Shown here: in pieces, positions 6,472-16,741 of the stretch
Position numbering within the stretch: the first letter of the stretch is position 1
How the letters are laid out: each line of letters opens with the position of its first letter
Assembly (NCBI RefSeq): GCF_947632445.1
Contig: NZ_CANRPM010000005.1
Location: 22,672-86,671, forward strand
Length of the DNA stretch: 64,000 bases
Source: an uncultured Bacteroides sp.
GTDB lineage: Bacteria > Bacteroidota > Bacteroidia > Bacteroidales > Bacteroidaceae
Direction of reading: 5' to 3'
Translations under genes and position numbers: made by a program
The notes under the pieces: model-generated
What the model was told of the DNA's origin: nothing
Seen by the model: the letters and a program-made list of their open reading frames with translations, nothing else
The model's database searches: none

Positions 6472-7020
6472 ATGAACCAGCAATTAAGAAAAATGCTCTC
6501 GGAGAGGTACGATGACATGTATTGGTTTCATTTTCGCGAGGGCTTGGCAGTGGTTGAATTAAACGGCAAGTATGGCTTTATAGACCGCACAGGAAAAGAG
6601 ATTATCCCGTTGAAATATGATGATGCATGGGATTTCAACAAGGGCTTGGCTAGGGTTAAATTAAACGACAAATGGGGCTTTATAGACCGCAATGGGAAAG
6701 AGATTATTCCGTTGAAATATGATGATGTATGGGCTTTCAGTGAGGGCTTGGCAAGGGTTGAATTAAACGGCAAGCGGGGCTTTATAGACCACACAGGAAA
6801 AGAGATTATCCCGTTGAAATATGATGCCGCACGGAATTTCAGCGAAGGCTTGGCATGGGTGAAATTGAACGGCAAGTATGGCTTTATAGACCGCACAGGA
6901 AAAGAGATTATCCCGTTGAAATATGATGATGCATGGGATTTCAACAAGGGCTTGGCAAAGGTGGAATTGAACGGCAAGTATGGCAAAATTGACAAAGTCG
7001 GGAATGAATATTTCGATTGA
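6472..7020 (+). CDS. WG-repeat protein with near-identical 34-residue repeats
   Basis: 182 aa. After a 25-residue N-terminal segment there are four complete 34-residue units plus one partial unit, each beginning GLAxVxLNxKxGFIDxxGKE and continuing IIPLKYD. The period is 102 bp and the units are very similar at DNA level, pointing to recent tandem expansion. This is the beta-rich WG (KWG) repeat, a probable ligand- or protein-binding scaffold. There is no signal peptide. It ends in KIDKVGNEYFD, echoed in the chimeric ORF upstream. The role in the island is unknown. Confidence 0.8.
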   Translation: MNQQLRKMLSERYDDMYWFHFREGLAVVELNGKYGFIDRTGKEIIPLKYDDAWDFNKGLARVKLNDKWGFIDRNGKEIIPLKYDDVWAFSEGLARVELNGKRGFIDHTGKEIIPLKYDAARNFSEGLAWVKLNGKYGFIDRTGKEIIPLKYDDAWDFNKGLAKVELNGKYGKIDKVGNEYFD

Positions 7021-7272
7021 TTGGCAAACGGCGAGTTAAGATTGTCGGAATAAGAATCTGCTTCGGTTGAGGACTGCTTTTCGTGGCGGGCTGCGGTCGG
7101 CTCCCGCCGGAACGGACACTATCCATCCTGAATCCTCCGAAGTTTCACGCTGAAACGATAAAAAATAGCGACAAAAACAGCACGCGTTACGGCCGTTTTC
7201 CTGCCATTTGCCTTCGCCGGAAAAGGGTACTCCGAACCCCCGCCAGAAGGTGTTCTGAAGGGGGTCTAATCG
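7021..7272. other. intergenic stretch without recognisable gene
   Basis: GC-rich DNA between the WG-repeat gene and the 23-bp tandem array. A weak plus-strand frame at 7083-7277 lacks a recognisable product or start context. I see no RNA gene or clear hairpin here. Confidence 0.4.
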
Positions 7273-7273
7273 T

Positions 7274-7358
7274 TTAAGTTAATCGATCATCATCGCTTAA
7301 CTTAATCGATCATCATCGACTAACTTAATCGATCATCGTCGCTTAACTTAATCGACAG
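7274..7358. repeat. 23-bp tandem repeat array, about 3.7 units
   Basis: The units TTAAGTTAATCGATCATCATCGC, TTAACTTAATCGATCATCATCGA and CTAACTTAATCGATCATCGTCGC lie head to tail at 7274-7342, with a partial fourth unit to about 7358. Units differ by one to three bases, there are no spacers, and each holds the palindrome ATCGAT. It marks the right edge of the island. Arrays of almost the same period lie at 25142-25256 and 43553-43640. Confidence 0.85.
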
Positions 7359-7474
7359 AAGCCGTTGTTCCGTAGCGATAACGGGAGGTATTTTGCCTTA
7401 GTAATAAATATATACATTAACTTCGGGATAGTAGCACTGTGTCGGGACTTCAGGAAGTGCTGTCTGCGGCACAT

Positions 7475-7497
7475 AAAAAAAGGGAGCCGAAGCCCCC
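7475..7497 (-). terminator. Rho-independent terminator of the arabinose operon
   Basis: On the minus strand GGGGGC-TTCG-GCTCCC forms a 6-bp stem with a UUCG tetraloop, followed at once by seven T. It lies 44 bp after the stop of the arabinofuranosidase gene, the last gene of the operon. Confidence 0.8.
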
Positions 7498-7540
7498 TCT
7501 CTTAAAGAAGTCCGCGTCGTTCGCGGCCAATCAATCAAAG

Positions 7541-9085
7541 TCATTGCAGTTCCAGCGTCACGATGGACTTTGCCGGAAGCGTCAGGCGGAGGACTCCCTT
7601 CTCAATCTTGGCATCTCCGAATGGCACGGGCCGCACGCGGTCGGGCCGGTCGAAGGTGTTGCAGTCGGTAACGCGCTCTGCCGTCAGTATCTCACCCACG
7701 ACCCTGCGGGCTGTGATGCCGGGCAGGTGGATGGTGACTTCCTGTGCCTCGGCAAGGTCTACGTTGGAGAGCGAGAGGTGCACGCGCCCTTCCTTGTCGC
7801 GCGAGGCGGTGGCGCTGAGCAGCGGCAGACGGCGGCCGTCGCGCACGCCGACGGTGGTGCAAGAAAGGTCTATGGGCAGGTAGGTGGCATCCTGATGCAC
7901 GCGGTACATCTTGAAAACGTAGTAGGTGGGTGTCAGCACCATGCGGTCGTCCTTCGTCAAAATCATGGACTGGAGGACGTTGACTACCTGGGCTATGTTC
8001 GCCATCTTCAGGCGGTCGGTGTATTTATGGAAGATGTCGAACGAGAGGGAGGCCACGAAGGCATCGCGCAGGGAGTTCTGCTGGTAGAGATGTCCGGCGA
8101 CGGTGCCCGGCTCCTCGTCCCACCACGTGCCCCACTCGTCGAGCATCAGGGCAATCTGCTTCTTGGGATCGTAGCGATCCATGATAGCGCAGTGGCGACG
8201 GATGACGTCTTCCACCTCGCGGCACTTGCCCAACGTCCAGTAGAAGTCCTCGTCGGTGAACTGCGTGGCCGAACCCTTGCTGCCGTTCCAGCCCGCCACG
8301 GTGTAGTAGTGAAGCGAAATGCCTTGCATGCGTCCGCCTACGCGGTTCATAAGGACATCGGTCCAGTTGTAGTCGTAGTCGCTGGCGCCGCTGGCAATCT
8401 TGAAGAGGCGGTTGCCGTCGTAGTTGCGGCAGTAGGTGGAGTAGCGTCGGTAGAGGTCGGAGTAGTATTCGGGACGCATGCCTCCGCCGCATCCCCAGCT
8501 CTCGTTGCCCACGCCGAGGTACTTCACCTTCCAGGCCTTGTCGCGTCCGTTCTGCCGGCGCAGGCGTGCCATAGGCGAGTCGCCTTCGGAAGTCATGTAT
8601 TCCACCCACTTGGCGAGTTCCTCGACCGTTCCGCTGCCCACGTTGCCGCTGATGTAAGGCTCACAACCCAGCAACTCGCAGAGGTTCAGAAATTCGTGCG
8701 TGCCGAAGCTGTTGTCCTCGATGGTGCCGCCCCAGTTGTTGTTCACCATCTTGGGGCGCTGTTCCCTGGGGCCGATGCCGTCCATCCAGTGGTATTCGTC
8801 GGCAAAGCAGCCGCCGGGCCAGCGCAGGACGGGCACACGAAGTTCCTTCAGGGCGTTGAACACGTCGGTGCGGTAGCCTTGAATATTGGGAATCGGCGAG
8901 TCCTCGCCCACCCACAGGCCGCCGTAGATGCAGGTGCCCAAGTGTTCGGCAAACTGACCGTAGATTTCTCTCGGAATGACTTGAGTACCGCCGTCGGCCT
9001 CAACGGTAAGGGTCGCGCTGTGCTGTGCGGAGAGCGACAGCGAGGCGGTCAGCAACAGGCTGCTGAAGAAGAGTTTGTTTGTCAT
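7541..9085 (-). CDS. abfA: alpha-L-arabinofuranosidase, GH51
   Basis: 514 aa with a cleavable signal peptide (about residues 1-20, ending SLSLSAQ), so the enzyme is exported. It has the GH51 fold: [13 protein letters not shown] near 88-100, the acid/base pair N-E in GVGNESWG (E195), and the nucleophile in LMLDEWG (E317). It releases terminal arabinofuranose from arabinan or arabinoxylan. It is the last gene of the arabinose operon, 24 bp after araB, so free arabinose is made by the same transcript that encodes its uptake and catabolism. Length is normal for the family. Confidence 0.93.
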   Translation of the reverse strand: MTNKLFFSSLLLTASLSLSAQHSATLTVEADGGTQVIPREIYGQFAEHLGTCIYGGLWVGEDSPIPNIQGYRTDVFNALKELRVPVLRWPGGCFADEYHWMDGIGPREQRPKMVNNNWGGTIEDNSFGTHEFLNLCELLGCEPYISGNVGSGTVEELAKWVEYMTSEGDSPMARLRRQNGRDKAWKVKYLGVGNESWGCGGGMRPEYYSDLYRRYSTYCRNYDGNRLFKIASGASDYDYNWTDVLMNRVGGRMQGISLHYYTVAGWNGSKGSATQFTDEDFYWTLGKCREVEDVIRRHCAIMDRYDPKKQIALMLDEWGTWWDEEPGTVAGHLYQQNSLRDAFVASLSFDIFHKYTDRLKMANIAQVVNVLQSMILTKDDRMVLTPTYYVFKMYRVHQDATYLPIDLSCTTVGVRDGRRLPLLSATASRDKEGRVHLSLSNVDLAEAQEVTIHLPGITARRVVGEILTAERVTDCNTFDRPDRVRPVPFGDAKIEKGVLRLTLPAKSIVTLELQ

Positions 9086-9109
9086 GGTAAGTATAAGGAT
9101 TTGAATGTT

Positions 9110-10705
9110 TTACTTCTTGCAAGCCACTGCCTGTGCCTCAATGGGCAGGCAGGCCTTATAGGTCTCGATGTATGCGTTAAATCCGGCCACGTCTTCGGGC
9201 ACGGGCGCTACCTCGACACCGGCGTCACCGGCAAATACCTGTGCGTCCAGGAAGTCCGGCAGCGACAGGCTTCGGGCGTTGTTCACCAAGTAAGAACCCA
9301 GCAGGGCGATACCCCAGGCTCCCCCCTCGCCTGCCGTCTCCATGACAGAAATCGGCGAGTTGATGGCAGCCGCCAAAATGCGTTGTCCCACACCTTTGGT
9401 CTTGAACAGGCCGCCGTGACCCGTGATGCGATCCACGCGGATCTTCTCGTCGTTGAACAAAATGTCGTTGCCTATCTTCAGCACGGCTACAGAGGCATAA
9501 AGATGGGAGCGCATCAGGTTGGCGAGGCTGAACTTGTCCGTAGCCGAACGCACGAACAGGGGACGGCCCTCGGCCAGTCCGGTGACGGGTTCGCCGGAGA
9601 AGTAGTTGTAGGCCATCAGACCGCCGCAGTCGGCGTCTCCCTCAAGCGCATGGTTGTAAAGCTTGCCGTAGATGTCGTTCATGTCGACGGGCAGTCCCAT
9701 CAGTTCCTGGTATTCCCTGAAGAGGCCGACCCAGGCATTGAGATCGGAAGTACAGTTGTTGCAGTGAACCATTGCCACGGGGCTGCCGTCCGGCGTGGTC
9801 ACAATATCAATGGCCTCGTAGGGACGCGAAAGCTCCTTCTCCAGCACAATCATGGAGAACGACGACGTTCCGGCAGAGACGTTGCCCGTGCGCTGCTTCA
9901 CGGCGTTGGTAGCGACCATACCCGTACCCGCGTCGCCTTCGGGCGGACAGAGCGGAATGCCTGCTTTCAACCGGCCTGTGGGGTCGATCTTGCGTGCACC
10001 GTCTTCCGTCAGGCGTCCGGCATCTTCACCGGCCATCAGGACGCGGGGCAGGATGTCCCGCAGCTTCCAGCCGTAGCCCGGAGCAATCAGTTGCTCGAAC
10101 TTCTCTATCATCGGGGCAGAATAGTCTTTTGTTTCCGGGTCGATGGGCAGCATACCGGAAGCATCGCCGATACCCAGCACGCGTTCGCCCGTCAGCTGCC
10201 AGTGAACATATCCGGCCAAGGTAGTCAGGAAGTCGATGGAAGGCACATGCTCCTCTCCGTTCAGAATAGCCTGATAGAGGTGCGAGATGCTCCAGCGTAA
10301 AGGAATGTTATAAACAAAGAGTTCGGACAGTTTGGCGGCGGCAGCACCGGTGTTCGTATTGCGCCACGTGCGGAAGGGCACGAGGATGTTCTGCTGCTTG
10401 TCGAAGGCCATGTAGCCGTGCATCATGGCACTGACGCCAATGGCGGCCAGGGTTTCGATTTCTACGCCGTATTGCTTCTTCACGTCGGCGCAGAGGTCGG
10501 CATAGCAGTCTTGCAGACCGTTCCACACAGCGTCGAGGCTGTAAGTCCAGAGACCGTCGACAAGCTGGTTCTCCCAAGTGTGGCTACCCTGAGCGATGGG
10601 CTTGTTCTCCTCGTCGATGAGAACCGCCTTGATACGAGTGGATCCGAATTCGATGCCCAGCACGGCACGTCCGGCTTCTATGGTAAATTTGGGATCTGAT
10701 TTCAT
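9110..10705 (-). CDS. araB: carbohydrate kinase, probable L-ribulokinase
   Basis: 531 aa. I use the ATG at 10705 ([12 protein letters not shown]). A longer frame to 10747 lies over an intergenic hairpin. The FGGY-kinase N-terminal signature [19 protein letters not shown] is at about residues 15-33. ATP-binding segments are seen at [18 protein letters not shown] and near the C-terminus ([13 protein letters not shown]). The family includes xylulokinases and ribulokinases. The position between araA and the arabinofuranosidase gene argues for L-ribulose as substrate, giving L-ribulose 5-phosphate. Cytoplasmic. Confidence 0.88.
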   Translation of the reverse strand: MKSDPKFTIEAGRAVLGIEFGSTRIKAVLIDEENKPIAQGSHTWENQLVDGLWTYSLDAVWNGLQDCYADLCADVKKQYGVEIETLAAIGVSAMMHGYMAFDKQQNILVPFRTWRNTNTGAAAAKLSELFVYNIPLRWSISHLYQAILNGEEHVPSIDFLTTLAGYVHWQLTGERVLGIGDASGMLPIDPETKDYSAPMIEKFEQLIAPGYGWKLRDILPRVLMAGEDAGRLTEDGARKIDPTGRLKAGIPLCPPEGDAGTGMVATNAVKQRTGNVSAGTSSFSMIVLEKELSRPYEAIDIVTTPDGSPVAMVHCNNCTSDLNAWVGLFREYQELMGLPVDMNDIYGKLYNHALEGDADCGGLMAYNYFSGEPVTGLAEGRPLFVRSATDKFSLANLMRSHLYASVAVLKIGNDILFNDEKIRVDRITGHGGLFKTKGVGQRILAAAINSPISVMETAGEGGAWGIALLGSYLVNNARSLSLPDFLDAQVFAGDAGVEVAPVPEDVAGFNAYIETYKACLPIEAQAVACKK

Positions 10706-10730
10706 AAGAGTCTTGTTATAAAGTGAAACA

Positions 10731-10771
10731 AACCGAAGAAGGGACACACGGATGTCTTTCCTTCTTCGGTT
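10731..10771. promoter_or_regulatory. 12-bp-stem hairpin between araA and araB
   Basis: AACCGAAGAAGG (10731-10742) and CCTTCTTCGGTT (10760-10771) form a perfect 12-bp stem with a 17-nt loop, located 11 bp after the araA stop on the minus strand. There is no T tract, so it is more likely an mRNA processing or stability element within the operon than a full terminator. Confidence 0.6.
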
Positions 10772-10782
10772 ACGAATTTAAT

Positions 10783-12309
10783 TTAGCAAAGCGCCTTGTT
10801 CAGCATGTAGTACACCTCGTTCATGCGGAGCTCTTTCTTGAACTCGCTGATGGTGGTGTTCTTGTCGATGTGAACCATCTCGATGCCTGCAATCTCGGCA
10901 TAGTCTTCCCAGTATTCGGCGGTCAGGTCATAGGAGAAACAGGAGTGGTGCGTACCCCCGGCCAGAATCCAGGCTCCGGCACCTACTTCGAAGTTGGGCA
11001 TCGGTTTCCACAGGGCGGAAGCTACGGGCAGCTTGGGCAGCGGTTTCGGCTCGATACATTCCACATCGTTCACAATCAGACGGAAGCGGTTACCCAGGTC
11101 AACGACCGTAGCCGTGCAGCCGGTACCTACCTTCGACGTGAATACGAGGCGGGCTGTCTGGCTCTTGCGGATGCCGATACCGAGGAAGTGAACTTCCAGA
11201 CGAGGTTTCCGGGCAGCGATGAGCGGGCAGACTTCCAGCATGTGAGCCTGAAGGATGGAGCTGTTCTCGCCGTCGAAGTTCAAAGTGTAGTCTTCAAGGA
11301 AGGAGCAGCCGGTGGGCAGGCCCTGGTTCATTACCCATACGGTACGGTAAAGGGCCGCAGACTTCCAGTCGCCTTCGGCACCAAAGCCATATCCCTCGGC
11401 CATCAGACGCTGGCTGGCAAGACCGGGAATCTGGTCGAAGTAGCTGCCGTCAGTCTGACCCAAGTCATCGAAATTGGTGGTGAAACCTTTGGCACCTTTA
11501 TCCTTCAGAATGGCACGCAGGGCAAGCTCGGCCTTAGCAGAATTCCATATTTTCCCATAAGCTTCGGTGCGTCCGTCTTCCAGTACGGCATCATGGTCGT
11601 AGAGGCGGAAATATTCGTCAACCAATGCCTTTACGTCTTCGTCTTTCACCTGTGCATGGTATTCCATCAGTTCGCTTACAGGGCAATAGTCCACATGGTA
11701 GCCCATGCGTTGCTCGGCTTCCACCTTGTCGCCGTCGGTCACGGCCACATTGTTCATCTGGTCGCCAAAGCGGATGATAAGCATATCCTGAGCATCGGCC
11801 CAAGCGGCGCAAACGCGCATCCATACGGCAATCTTCTTCTGAGTCTCTTCTTCCTTCCAGTAGCCTACCACCACTTTGCGACGAATGCGCATACGGGTAC
11901 AGATGTGACCGAACTCACGGTCGCCGTGAGCACTCTGATTGAGGTTCATGAAGTCCATGTCCATCGTGTCCCAAGGAATCTCTTTGTTATACTGGGTGTG
12001 CAGATGGAGCAACGGTTTCTTCAACTGCTGCAAGCCGTGAATCCACATCTTGGCGGGTGAGAAGGTATGCATCCAGGTGATGACACCGATACATTTCTCT
12101 TCGTTGTTGGCAGCCTTGAATACGGCTTCCACTTCCTTAGATGAATTAGCCGTACCTTTATACACCACCTTGACAGGCAGTTTGCCCGACCCGTTCAATC
12201 CCTTTACCATTTCGTTGCTATGTGCATCTACTGCGACTACTGCGTCTCCGCCATACAGAAGCTGTGCTCCTGTGACGAACCATACTTCATATTGATCAAA
12301 TGCGTTCAT
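10783..12309 (-). CDS. araA: L-arabinose isomerase
   Basis: 508 aa, cytoplasmic. The sequence runs collinear with AraA: EVWFVTGAQLLYGGDAV near the N-terminus, GVITWMHTFSPAKMWIHGL near residue 95-113, and conserved metal-site regions further on. It interconverts L-arabinose and L-ribulose, usually with Mn2+. It lies 58 bp downstream of araD and is followed by araB on the same transcript. Length is typical for the family. Confidence 0.96.
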   Translation of the reverse strand: MNAFDQYEVWFVTGAQLLYGGDAVVAVDAHSNEMVKGLNGSGKLPVKVVYKGTANSSKEVEAVFKAANNEEKCIGVITWMHTFSPAKMWIHGLQQLKKPLLHLHTQYNKEIPWDTMDMDFMNLNQSAHGDREFGHICTRMRIRRKVVVGYWKEEETQKKIAVWMRVCAAWADAQDMLIIRFGDQMNNVAVTDGDKVEAEQRMGYHVDYCPVSELMEYHAQVKDEDVKALVDEYFRLYDHDAVLEDGRTEAYGKIWNSAKAELALRAILKDKGAKGFTTNFDDLGQTDGSYFDQIPGLASQRLMAEGYGFGAEGDWKSAALYRTVWVMNQGLPTGCSFLEDYTLNFDGENSSILQAHMLEVCPLIAARKPRLEVHFLGIGIRKSQTARLVFTSKVGTGCTATVVDLGNRFRLIVNDVECIEPKPLPKLPVASALWKPMPNFEVGAGAWILAGGTHHSCFSYDLTAEYWEDYAEIAGIEMVHIDKNTTISEFKKELRMNEVYYMLNKALC

Positions 12310-12367
12310 AAGAATATAATGTATTTTAGTTGTTGGTTATTCTTCTTTTTACTTCCTTATTCATTCA

Positions 12368-13054
12368 TTATTTTTGCCCATAATAGGCATTCGGCCCATG
12401 TTTGCGGCTGAAGTGTTTCTCGATAAGCAAGGGGTTCATAGTCAAATTAGAATTGACCGCATAAGCAATGGATGCCATCTTGGCCACCTGCTCCATGACA
12501 ACGGCGTTGTGGACAGCGTCGTGCGCATCCTTGCCCCAGGCAAAGGGGCCGTGATTCTTCACCAGTACGCCCGGCGTGTGCACAGGGTTCAGACCTTCGA
12601 AGCGCTTCACGATAACATTGCCTGTTTCCAGTTCATACTCACCCTTTACCTCTGCTTCGGTCATGTCGGCCGTACAGGGAATAGCATCGTGGAAATAATC
12701 GGCATGAGTCGTGCCGATGTTAGGAATGTCCCGTCCGGCCTGCGCCCAAGCAGTTGCATAGGTAGAGTGCGTGTGTACTACCCCGCCGATTTCAGGAAAA
12801 GCCTTGTAGAGCACCACATGGGTCGGTGTGTCCGACGAAGGGCGAAGATGCCCTTCCACTACCTTACCGTCAAGGTCTACCACCACCATGTCTGTGGCTT
12901 TCATCTCGTCATAGCTTACACCGCTGGGTTTGATGACCACCAGTCCGCTTGTGCGGTCGATCGCGGATACATTCCCCCAGGTGAAAATGACCAGCCCGTG
13001 CTTCACCAAGTCGAGGTTGGCGCGGAATACTTTTTCTTTCAATTCTTCTAACAT
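12368..13054 (-). CDS. araD: L-ribulose-5-phosphate 4-epimerase
   Basis: 228 aa class II aldolase fold. Zinc-ligand histidines are visible in [10 protein letters not shown] (H94, H96) and KNHGPFAWG (H168). N-terminal GNVSAIDR and [10 protein letters not shown] bind the phosphate. It converts L-ribulose 5-phosphate into D-xylulose 5-phosphate, completing arabinose entry to the pentose phosphate pathway. It follows araR by 24 bp in the operon. Confidence 0.95.
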   Translation of the reverse strand: MLEELKEKVFRANLDLVKHGLVIFTWGNVSAIDRTSGLVVIKPSGVSYDEMKATDMVVVDLDGKVVEGHLRPSSDTPTHVVLYKAFPEIGGVVHTHSTYATAWAQAGRDIPNIGTTHADYFHDAIPCTADMTEAEVKGEYELETGNVIVKRFEGLNPVHTPGVLVKNHGPFAWGKDAHDAVHNAVVMEQVAKMASIAYAVNSNLTMNPLLIEKHFSRKHGPNAYYGQK

Positions 13055-13078
13055 AGCTATATCGCTTTAAACGTTAAC

Positions 13079-13756
13079 CTATAATTTAAATTTGGGAGCT
13101 TTCCGATAAACATTTTCGTTGAATTGATACAGGGCTGCACTACGTTTGGAGCCGGTCTTGTCTTTTTTATCCGTCTTCTCAATATAGTTCATCTCCGCAA
13201 TCCGTTTACGGAAGTTGCGCTTATCAATGGGCTCTCCATAAATAGCTTCATACAGACTTTGTAATTGTGACAAGGTAAAGAGCTTGGGAAGCAGATTAAA
13301 ACCGATAGGCTCTGTGGATGCTTTCTTCTGCATCAGCGCACGTGCCTTCTGCACCATCTCCAAATGATCGAATATCAATGGGGGCAGGTCATTGATGCCA
13401 ACCCAAAATGCGTTATGCTGTTGAACCAGTTCCCAGTCGTATTCATCGACATTGATCAAAGCATAATATGCAACGGAAATAACTCTTCCTCCCGGATCAC
13501 GATTTATGGCACCGAACGCTTCAACCTGTTCTATGTAGACTTGCTCCAAACCCGTCAGTTCAGCCAACACCCGCTTGGCAGCATCGTCCACACTTTCATT
13601 TTCCTGCACAAAACCACCCATCAATGACCATTCGCCTTTGGCCGGCTCAAAATTTCGTTTCAGCAGGAGAAGGTTAAGTTCTCCTTTACTGAAACCGAAA
13701 ATAATGCAGTCTACCGAAACATAGAACTTCGGATTAATATTATAATATGTTGTCAT
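13079..13756 (-). CDS. araR: Nudix-fold transcriptional regulator of arabinose use
   Basis: 225 aa. The N-terminal Nudix domain (about 10-150) is followed by a winged-helix DNA-binding domain (about 155-225). The Nudix box runs from G48 to L70, but the consensus REuxEE is RVLAEL (residues 62-67), so two catalytic glutamates are missing and hydrolysis is unlikely. This matches the NrtR-like sugar regulators of Bacteroides, where AraR binds L-arabinose and releases DNA. The gene is inside the operon it should control, and a candidate operator lies at 16723-16741. Confidence 0.88.
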   Translation of the reverse strand: MTTYYNINPKFYVSVDCIIFGFSKGELNLLLLKRNFEPAKGEWSLMGGFVQENESVDDAAKRVLAELTGLEQVYIEQVEAFGAINRDPGGRVISVAYYALINVDEYDWELVQQHNAFWVGINDLPPLIFDHLEMVQKARALMQKKASTEPIGFNLLPKLFTLSQLQSLYEAIYGEPIDKRNFRKRIAEMNYIEKTDKKDKTGSKRSAALYQFNENVYRKAPKFKL

Positions 13757-13776
13757 TCAAGAAACATTCAATACAA

Positions 13777-15522
13777 TTACCAGAAATAAGCGTAGAACAG
13801 GGCGCAAAGTAACACAACACCCAGGGAAGCGATAACGTCCCACTTATTCCAGCTCTCGCGGATGAGTTGTTTGTAACTGCCTGTGAAAGTAATGGCTTTA
13901 ATCTGCTGAACAGAAGGTTTCGGCGTAAAGCAGGATATAATAACCATCATAACAATCAGAAATACAAGCAACCAAACCTCGAAGATAAGCCAGTTAGTTT
14001 GCCAGAACCAGGTAGTGCATTTCCAAAAAGCACCATCCATTATGGCTTTACCCGAATCTGTGATAACATTGGTAAGCAAACGTACCATACCGATAAGGAA
14101 ACCACCGATGAGTCCCCATTCGCCGGCTTTCGGAGTGATACGCTTTGAGAAGATACCCAACGTGAAAACAGCAACCATTGCGGGCGCAATCAGAGACTGG
14201 ATGTCCTGCAGGTATGAATAAAGATTTCCCATATTCATCATAATAGGCATCCATGCCAATCCCATTAATACAACCACCACCGTAGCAATACGGCCAACCA
14301 GCACATAATGACTTTCACTCATGTCTTTTTTCATAGGTTTATAAAAGTCCTCTGTGAATAACGTAGCACAACTGTTGAAAAAGGCTGCCAGCGATGCGAC
14401 AAGAGCACAGATAAAACCGATAGTCACAATACCTTTAATTCCAGCAGGTAGGATATTTTTCACCATCATGGCAAAAGCGCCGTCCGTATCGTGAGCGTTA
14501 GTAATATCCATCACAACACCGCTGCCTGTCTTTTGGGCAAGAGCATAAGCAACCATACCGGGAATTAAGAACATAAATACAGGTAACAGCTTGAAATAAC
14601 CGGCAGCAATCGTACCACGACGGGCACGCTTCATTACGACATCATCAGATTCACCCTTTTGTTGTCCAAGCACACGTTGTACAATGTGCTGATCAGTACA
14701 CCAATACCAGAAACCGATAATGGAAGCACCGAGGAACACTACATATCCGGGGAATTGTGGATACATGGGATCTGCAGGGTCGGTATGGAACATGTGAGTC
14801 GTACCAAAACCGTCGTGAGCAGCATTACAGACAGCCATCATCTGTGACCATCCTTCGCTGATGCTGCCGTCACCCAACATACTCAGTCCCAAAAACAATA
14901 CCAGGAAAGAACCAATAATCAGAATTGGAGTCTGAATGGCGGACAGGGTCATTACCCCCTTCATACCGCCGAAAACAGTGAATACGGCAGTAATGACAAT
15001 CAAGCCAATAGCACCATACCAAAAAGGTAAGCCAAGCAAATACTCAAAGAAAATACCACCGGTAAAAGCTGTAACAGAAACCTTAGTCAATACATAGGCT
15101 ATCAAAGTGATAATAGACAACCACGAACCCGTGCGTTGGGTATAACGGAATTTCAGGAAATCGGGCATCGTGATAATCTTGCCCATTTTGTTGTTCAACA
15201 GTTGATAGAAAGGAACAAACAACCATCCCAAAATCAGGATCATCCATCCCTGCATTTCCCAGTGGGCCATACCTACACCGTCTTTGGCGCCAGTTCCTGC
15301 AAGGCCAACCAAATGTTCAGAACCGATGTTAGCAGCAAAGATGGCCGCACCAATGATATACCAAGGTTCACCTTTCCCAAACAAATAATCCTGGCTGTCG
15401 GCACCTTTCATTTTTCCCTTATCCTTCTTTATGGCACGATAAATCGCCCAGACAATAGCTACGACTCCAACAGCAAGTACCACCCAGTCGAGCCAGATAA
15501 ATTCATTCGTATTCCAATTCAT
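13777..15522 (-). CDS. araP: sodium:solute symporter, probable arabinose transporter
   Basis: 581 aa inner-membrane protein with about 14 hydrophobic segments. The SSS signature region includes YIIGAAIFAANIGSEHLVGL near residue 55-74 and GGMKGVMTLSAIQTPILIIG in the middle. It resembles SGLT-type Na+/sugar symporters. Its place between the mutarotase and araR genes points to L-arabinose as substrate, as in the equivalent cluster of B. thetaiotaomicron. The gap to galM is 34 bp. Confidence 0.9.
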   Translation of the reverse strand: MNWNTNEFIWLDWVVLAVGVVAIVWAIYRAIKKDKGKMKGADSQDYLFGKGEPWYIIGAAIFAANIGSEHLVGLAGTGAKDGVGMAHWEMQGWMILILGWLFVPFYQLLNNKMGKIITMPDFLKFRYTQRTGSWLSIITLIAYVLTKVSVTAFTGGIFFEYLLGLPFWYGAIGLIVITAVFTVFGGMKGVMTLSAIQTPILIIGSFLVLFLGLSMLGDGSISEGWSQMMAVCNAAHDGFGTTHMFHTDPADPMYPQFPGYVVFLGASIIGFWYWCTDQHIVQRVLGQQKGESDDVVMKRARRGTIAAGYFKLLPVFMFLIPGMVAYALAQKTGSGVVMDITNAHDTDGAFAMMVKNILPAGIKGIVTIGFICALVASLAAFFNSCATLFTEDFYKPMKKDMSESHYVLVGRIATVVVVLMGLAWMPIMMNMGNLYSYLQDIQSLIAPAMVAVFTLGIFSKRITPKAGEWGLIGGFLIGMVRLLTNVITDSGKAIMDGAFWKCTTWFWQTNWLIFEVWLLVFLIVMMVIISCFTPKPSVQQIKAITFTGSYKQLIRESWNKWDVIASLGVVLLCALFYAYFW

Positions 15523-15556
15523 ATACTTCTATTTTTTTGTTAGTACTCCTTTAAGG

Positions 15557-16690
15557 TTATTTTTCGACACCGAATTTAAAGATACATTCGCTGTTATATG
15601 TTTGTCCCGGCTCTAAAACCACAGATGGCCATTCAGGTTTATTGGGGCTATCGGGATAATGCTGGGTTTCCAAACAAACAGACGCCCGTTGATTATAGGT
15701 AATTCCTTTTTTACCTTTCACTGTACCATCCAAAAAATTACCGGTATATACTTGAATTCCTGGCTCATTAGTATATACCTCCAGAGCTATTCCTGTTTCA
15801 GGAGATACCAAACGAGCAGCGATCTGCGTCAAATCGCCTTTAGTATTCAACACCCAATTATGATCATATCCATTGCCATTTTTCAATTGGACGAAGTCAT
15901 AATTACTAATATCCTTTCCTATAACTTTAGGAACAGTAAAATCCATCGGCGTATCTTTTACCGGCAGAATCTCTCCGGTTGTCATAAACGTACTGTCAAC
16001 AGGAGTATAAGTATCGGCATTTATATATAAGATATGATCCGTAGCAGCCTTGGATGGATCTCCCGACAAATTAAAATAAGAATGGTTAGTCATATTAATC
16101 ACCGTTTTCTTATCGGTAGTTGCACGGTATTTAATATCAATCGCATTGTCTTCCGTAAGCTTATAGATAACTTTGGCCGTTACGTTCCCAGGGAAGTTCT
16201 CATCACCGTCTGGTGAAATAATTGTCAATTCCAGTGTAGTATCATCAATTTGATTAGCTTCATATACTTGATACTGCCATCCCTTAGGACCTCCATGCAA
16301 ACAATGGCCGAAATTATTCTGCGGCAATTGAATTGTATCTCCATCCAAAATCAAACGTCCCTGGTTTATACGGTTGGCATAACGTCCTATAGACGCGCCA
16401 AAGTCACTCGGAATATGAATATAGTCAGCAATACTATCGAAACCCAAAACCACGTCCCGCATTTCTCCGTTTTTATCTGGAACCATAATAGAAACGATAC
16501 GCCCTCCAAAGTTTGTCACACAGACCTCCATACCCTTTTGATTTTTTAGTTTATACAAATTGGTCTGGGTATCATTCACGTTTGTCTGATAAGCTATAGG
16601 ATTTAATCCTGAAAGCGTCAAATCAGTTTTTTGACCACAAGAAGCTGATAATAAGATTACAGCTCCAACTAACAAAAAATGTTTCTTCAT
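15557..16690 (-). CDS. galM: aldose 1-epimerase (mutarotase), lipoprotein
   Basis: 377 aa from ATG 16690 (MKKHFLLVGAVILLSASC). The longer frame from 16711 adds seven residues ahead of the signal sequence and is less likely. The lipobox LLSASC predicts a lipid-anchored periplasmic protein. The GalM fold is visible: NFGGRIVSIMVPDK, a catalytic-type histidine in NFGHCLHGG, TNHSYFNLSG, and a late VCLETQHYPDSPN. It interconverts alpha and beta anomers of the incoming sugar. It is the first gene of the arabinose operon. Confidence 0.92.
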   Translation of the reverse strand: MKKHFLLVGAVILLSASCGQKTDLTLSGLNPIAYQTNVNDTQTNLYKLKNQKGMEVCVTNFGGRIVSIMVPDKNGEMRDVVLGFDSIADYIHIPSDFGASIGRYANRINQGRLILDGDTIQLPQNNFGHCLHGGPKGWQYQVYEANQIDDTTLELTIISPDGDENFPGNVTAKVIYKLTEDNAIDIKYRATTDKKTVINMTNHSYFNLSGDPSKAATDHILYINADTYTPVDSTFMTTGEILPVKDTPMDFTVPKVIGKDISNYDFVQLKNGNGYDHNWVLNTKGDLTQIAARLVSPETGIALEVYTNEPGIQVYTGNFLDGTVKGKKGITYNQRASVCLETQHYPDSPNKPEWPSVVLEPGQTYNSECIFKFGVEK

Positions 16691-16722
16691 AATAACTGGT
16701 ATTTGATTCAATATTTCTTTTT

Positions 16723-16741
16723 AAGTGTAAAAATAACACTT
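16723..16741. promoter_or_regulatory. candidate AraR operator over the arabinose operon promoter
   Basis: AAGTGT-N7-ACACTT is a perfect 6+6 palindrome ending 33 bp upstream of the mutarotase start. Read on the minus strand its centre contains TATTTTTA, close to the TAnnTTTG -7 box, with TTTG about 23 bp further upstream. A repressor bound here would block transcription. The link to AraR is inferred from position. Confidence 0.5.

Noticed and set aside
7439..10300. 953-codon open frame on the plus strand
   Set aside because: It lies antisense to the arabinofuranosidase and araB genes, which have clear catalytic motifs. It is a composition shadow of GC-rich minus-strand codons.
10723..12060. 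445-codon open frame on the plus strand
   Set aside because: Antisense to araA; no recognisable domain.
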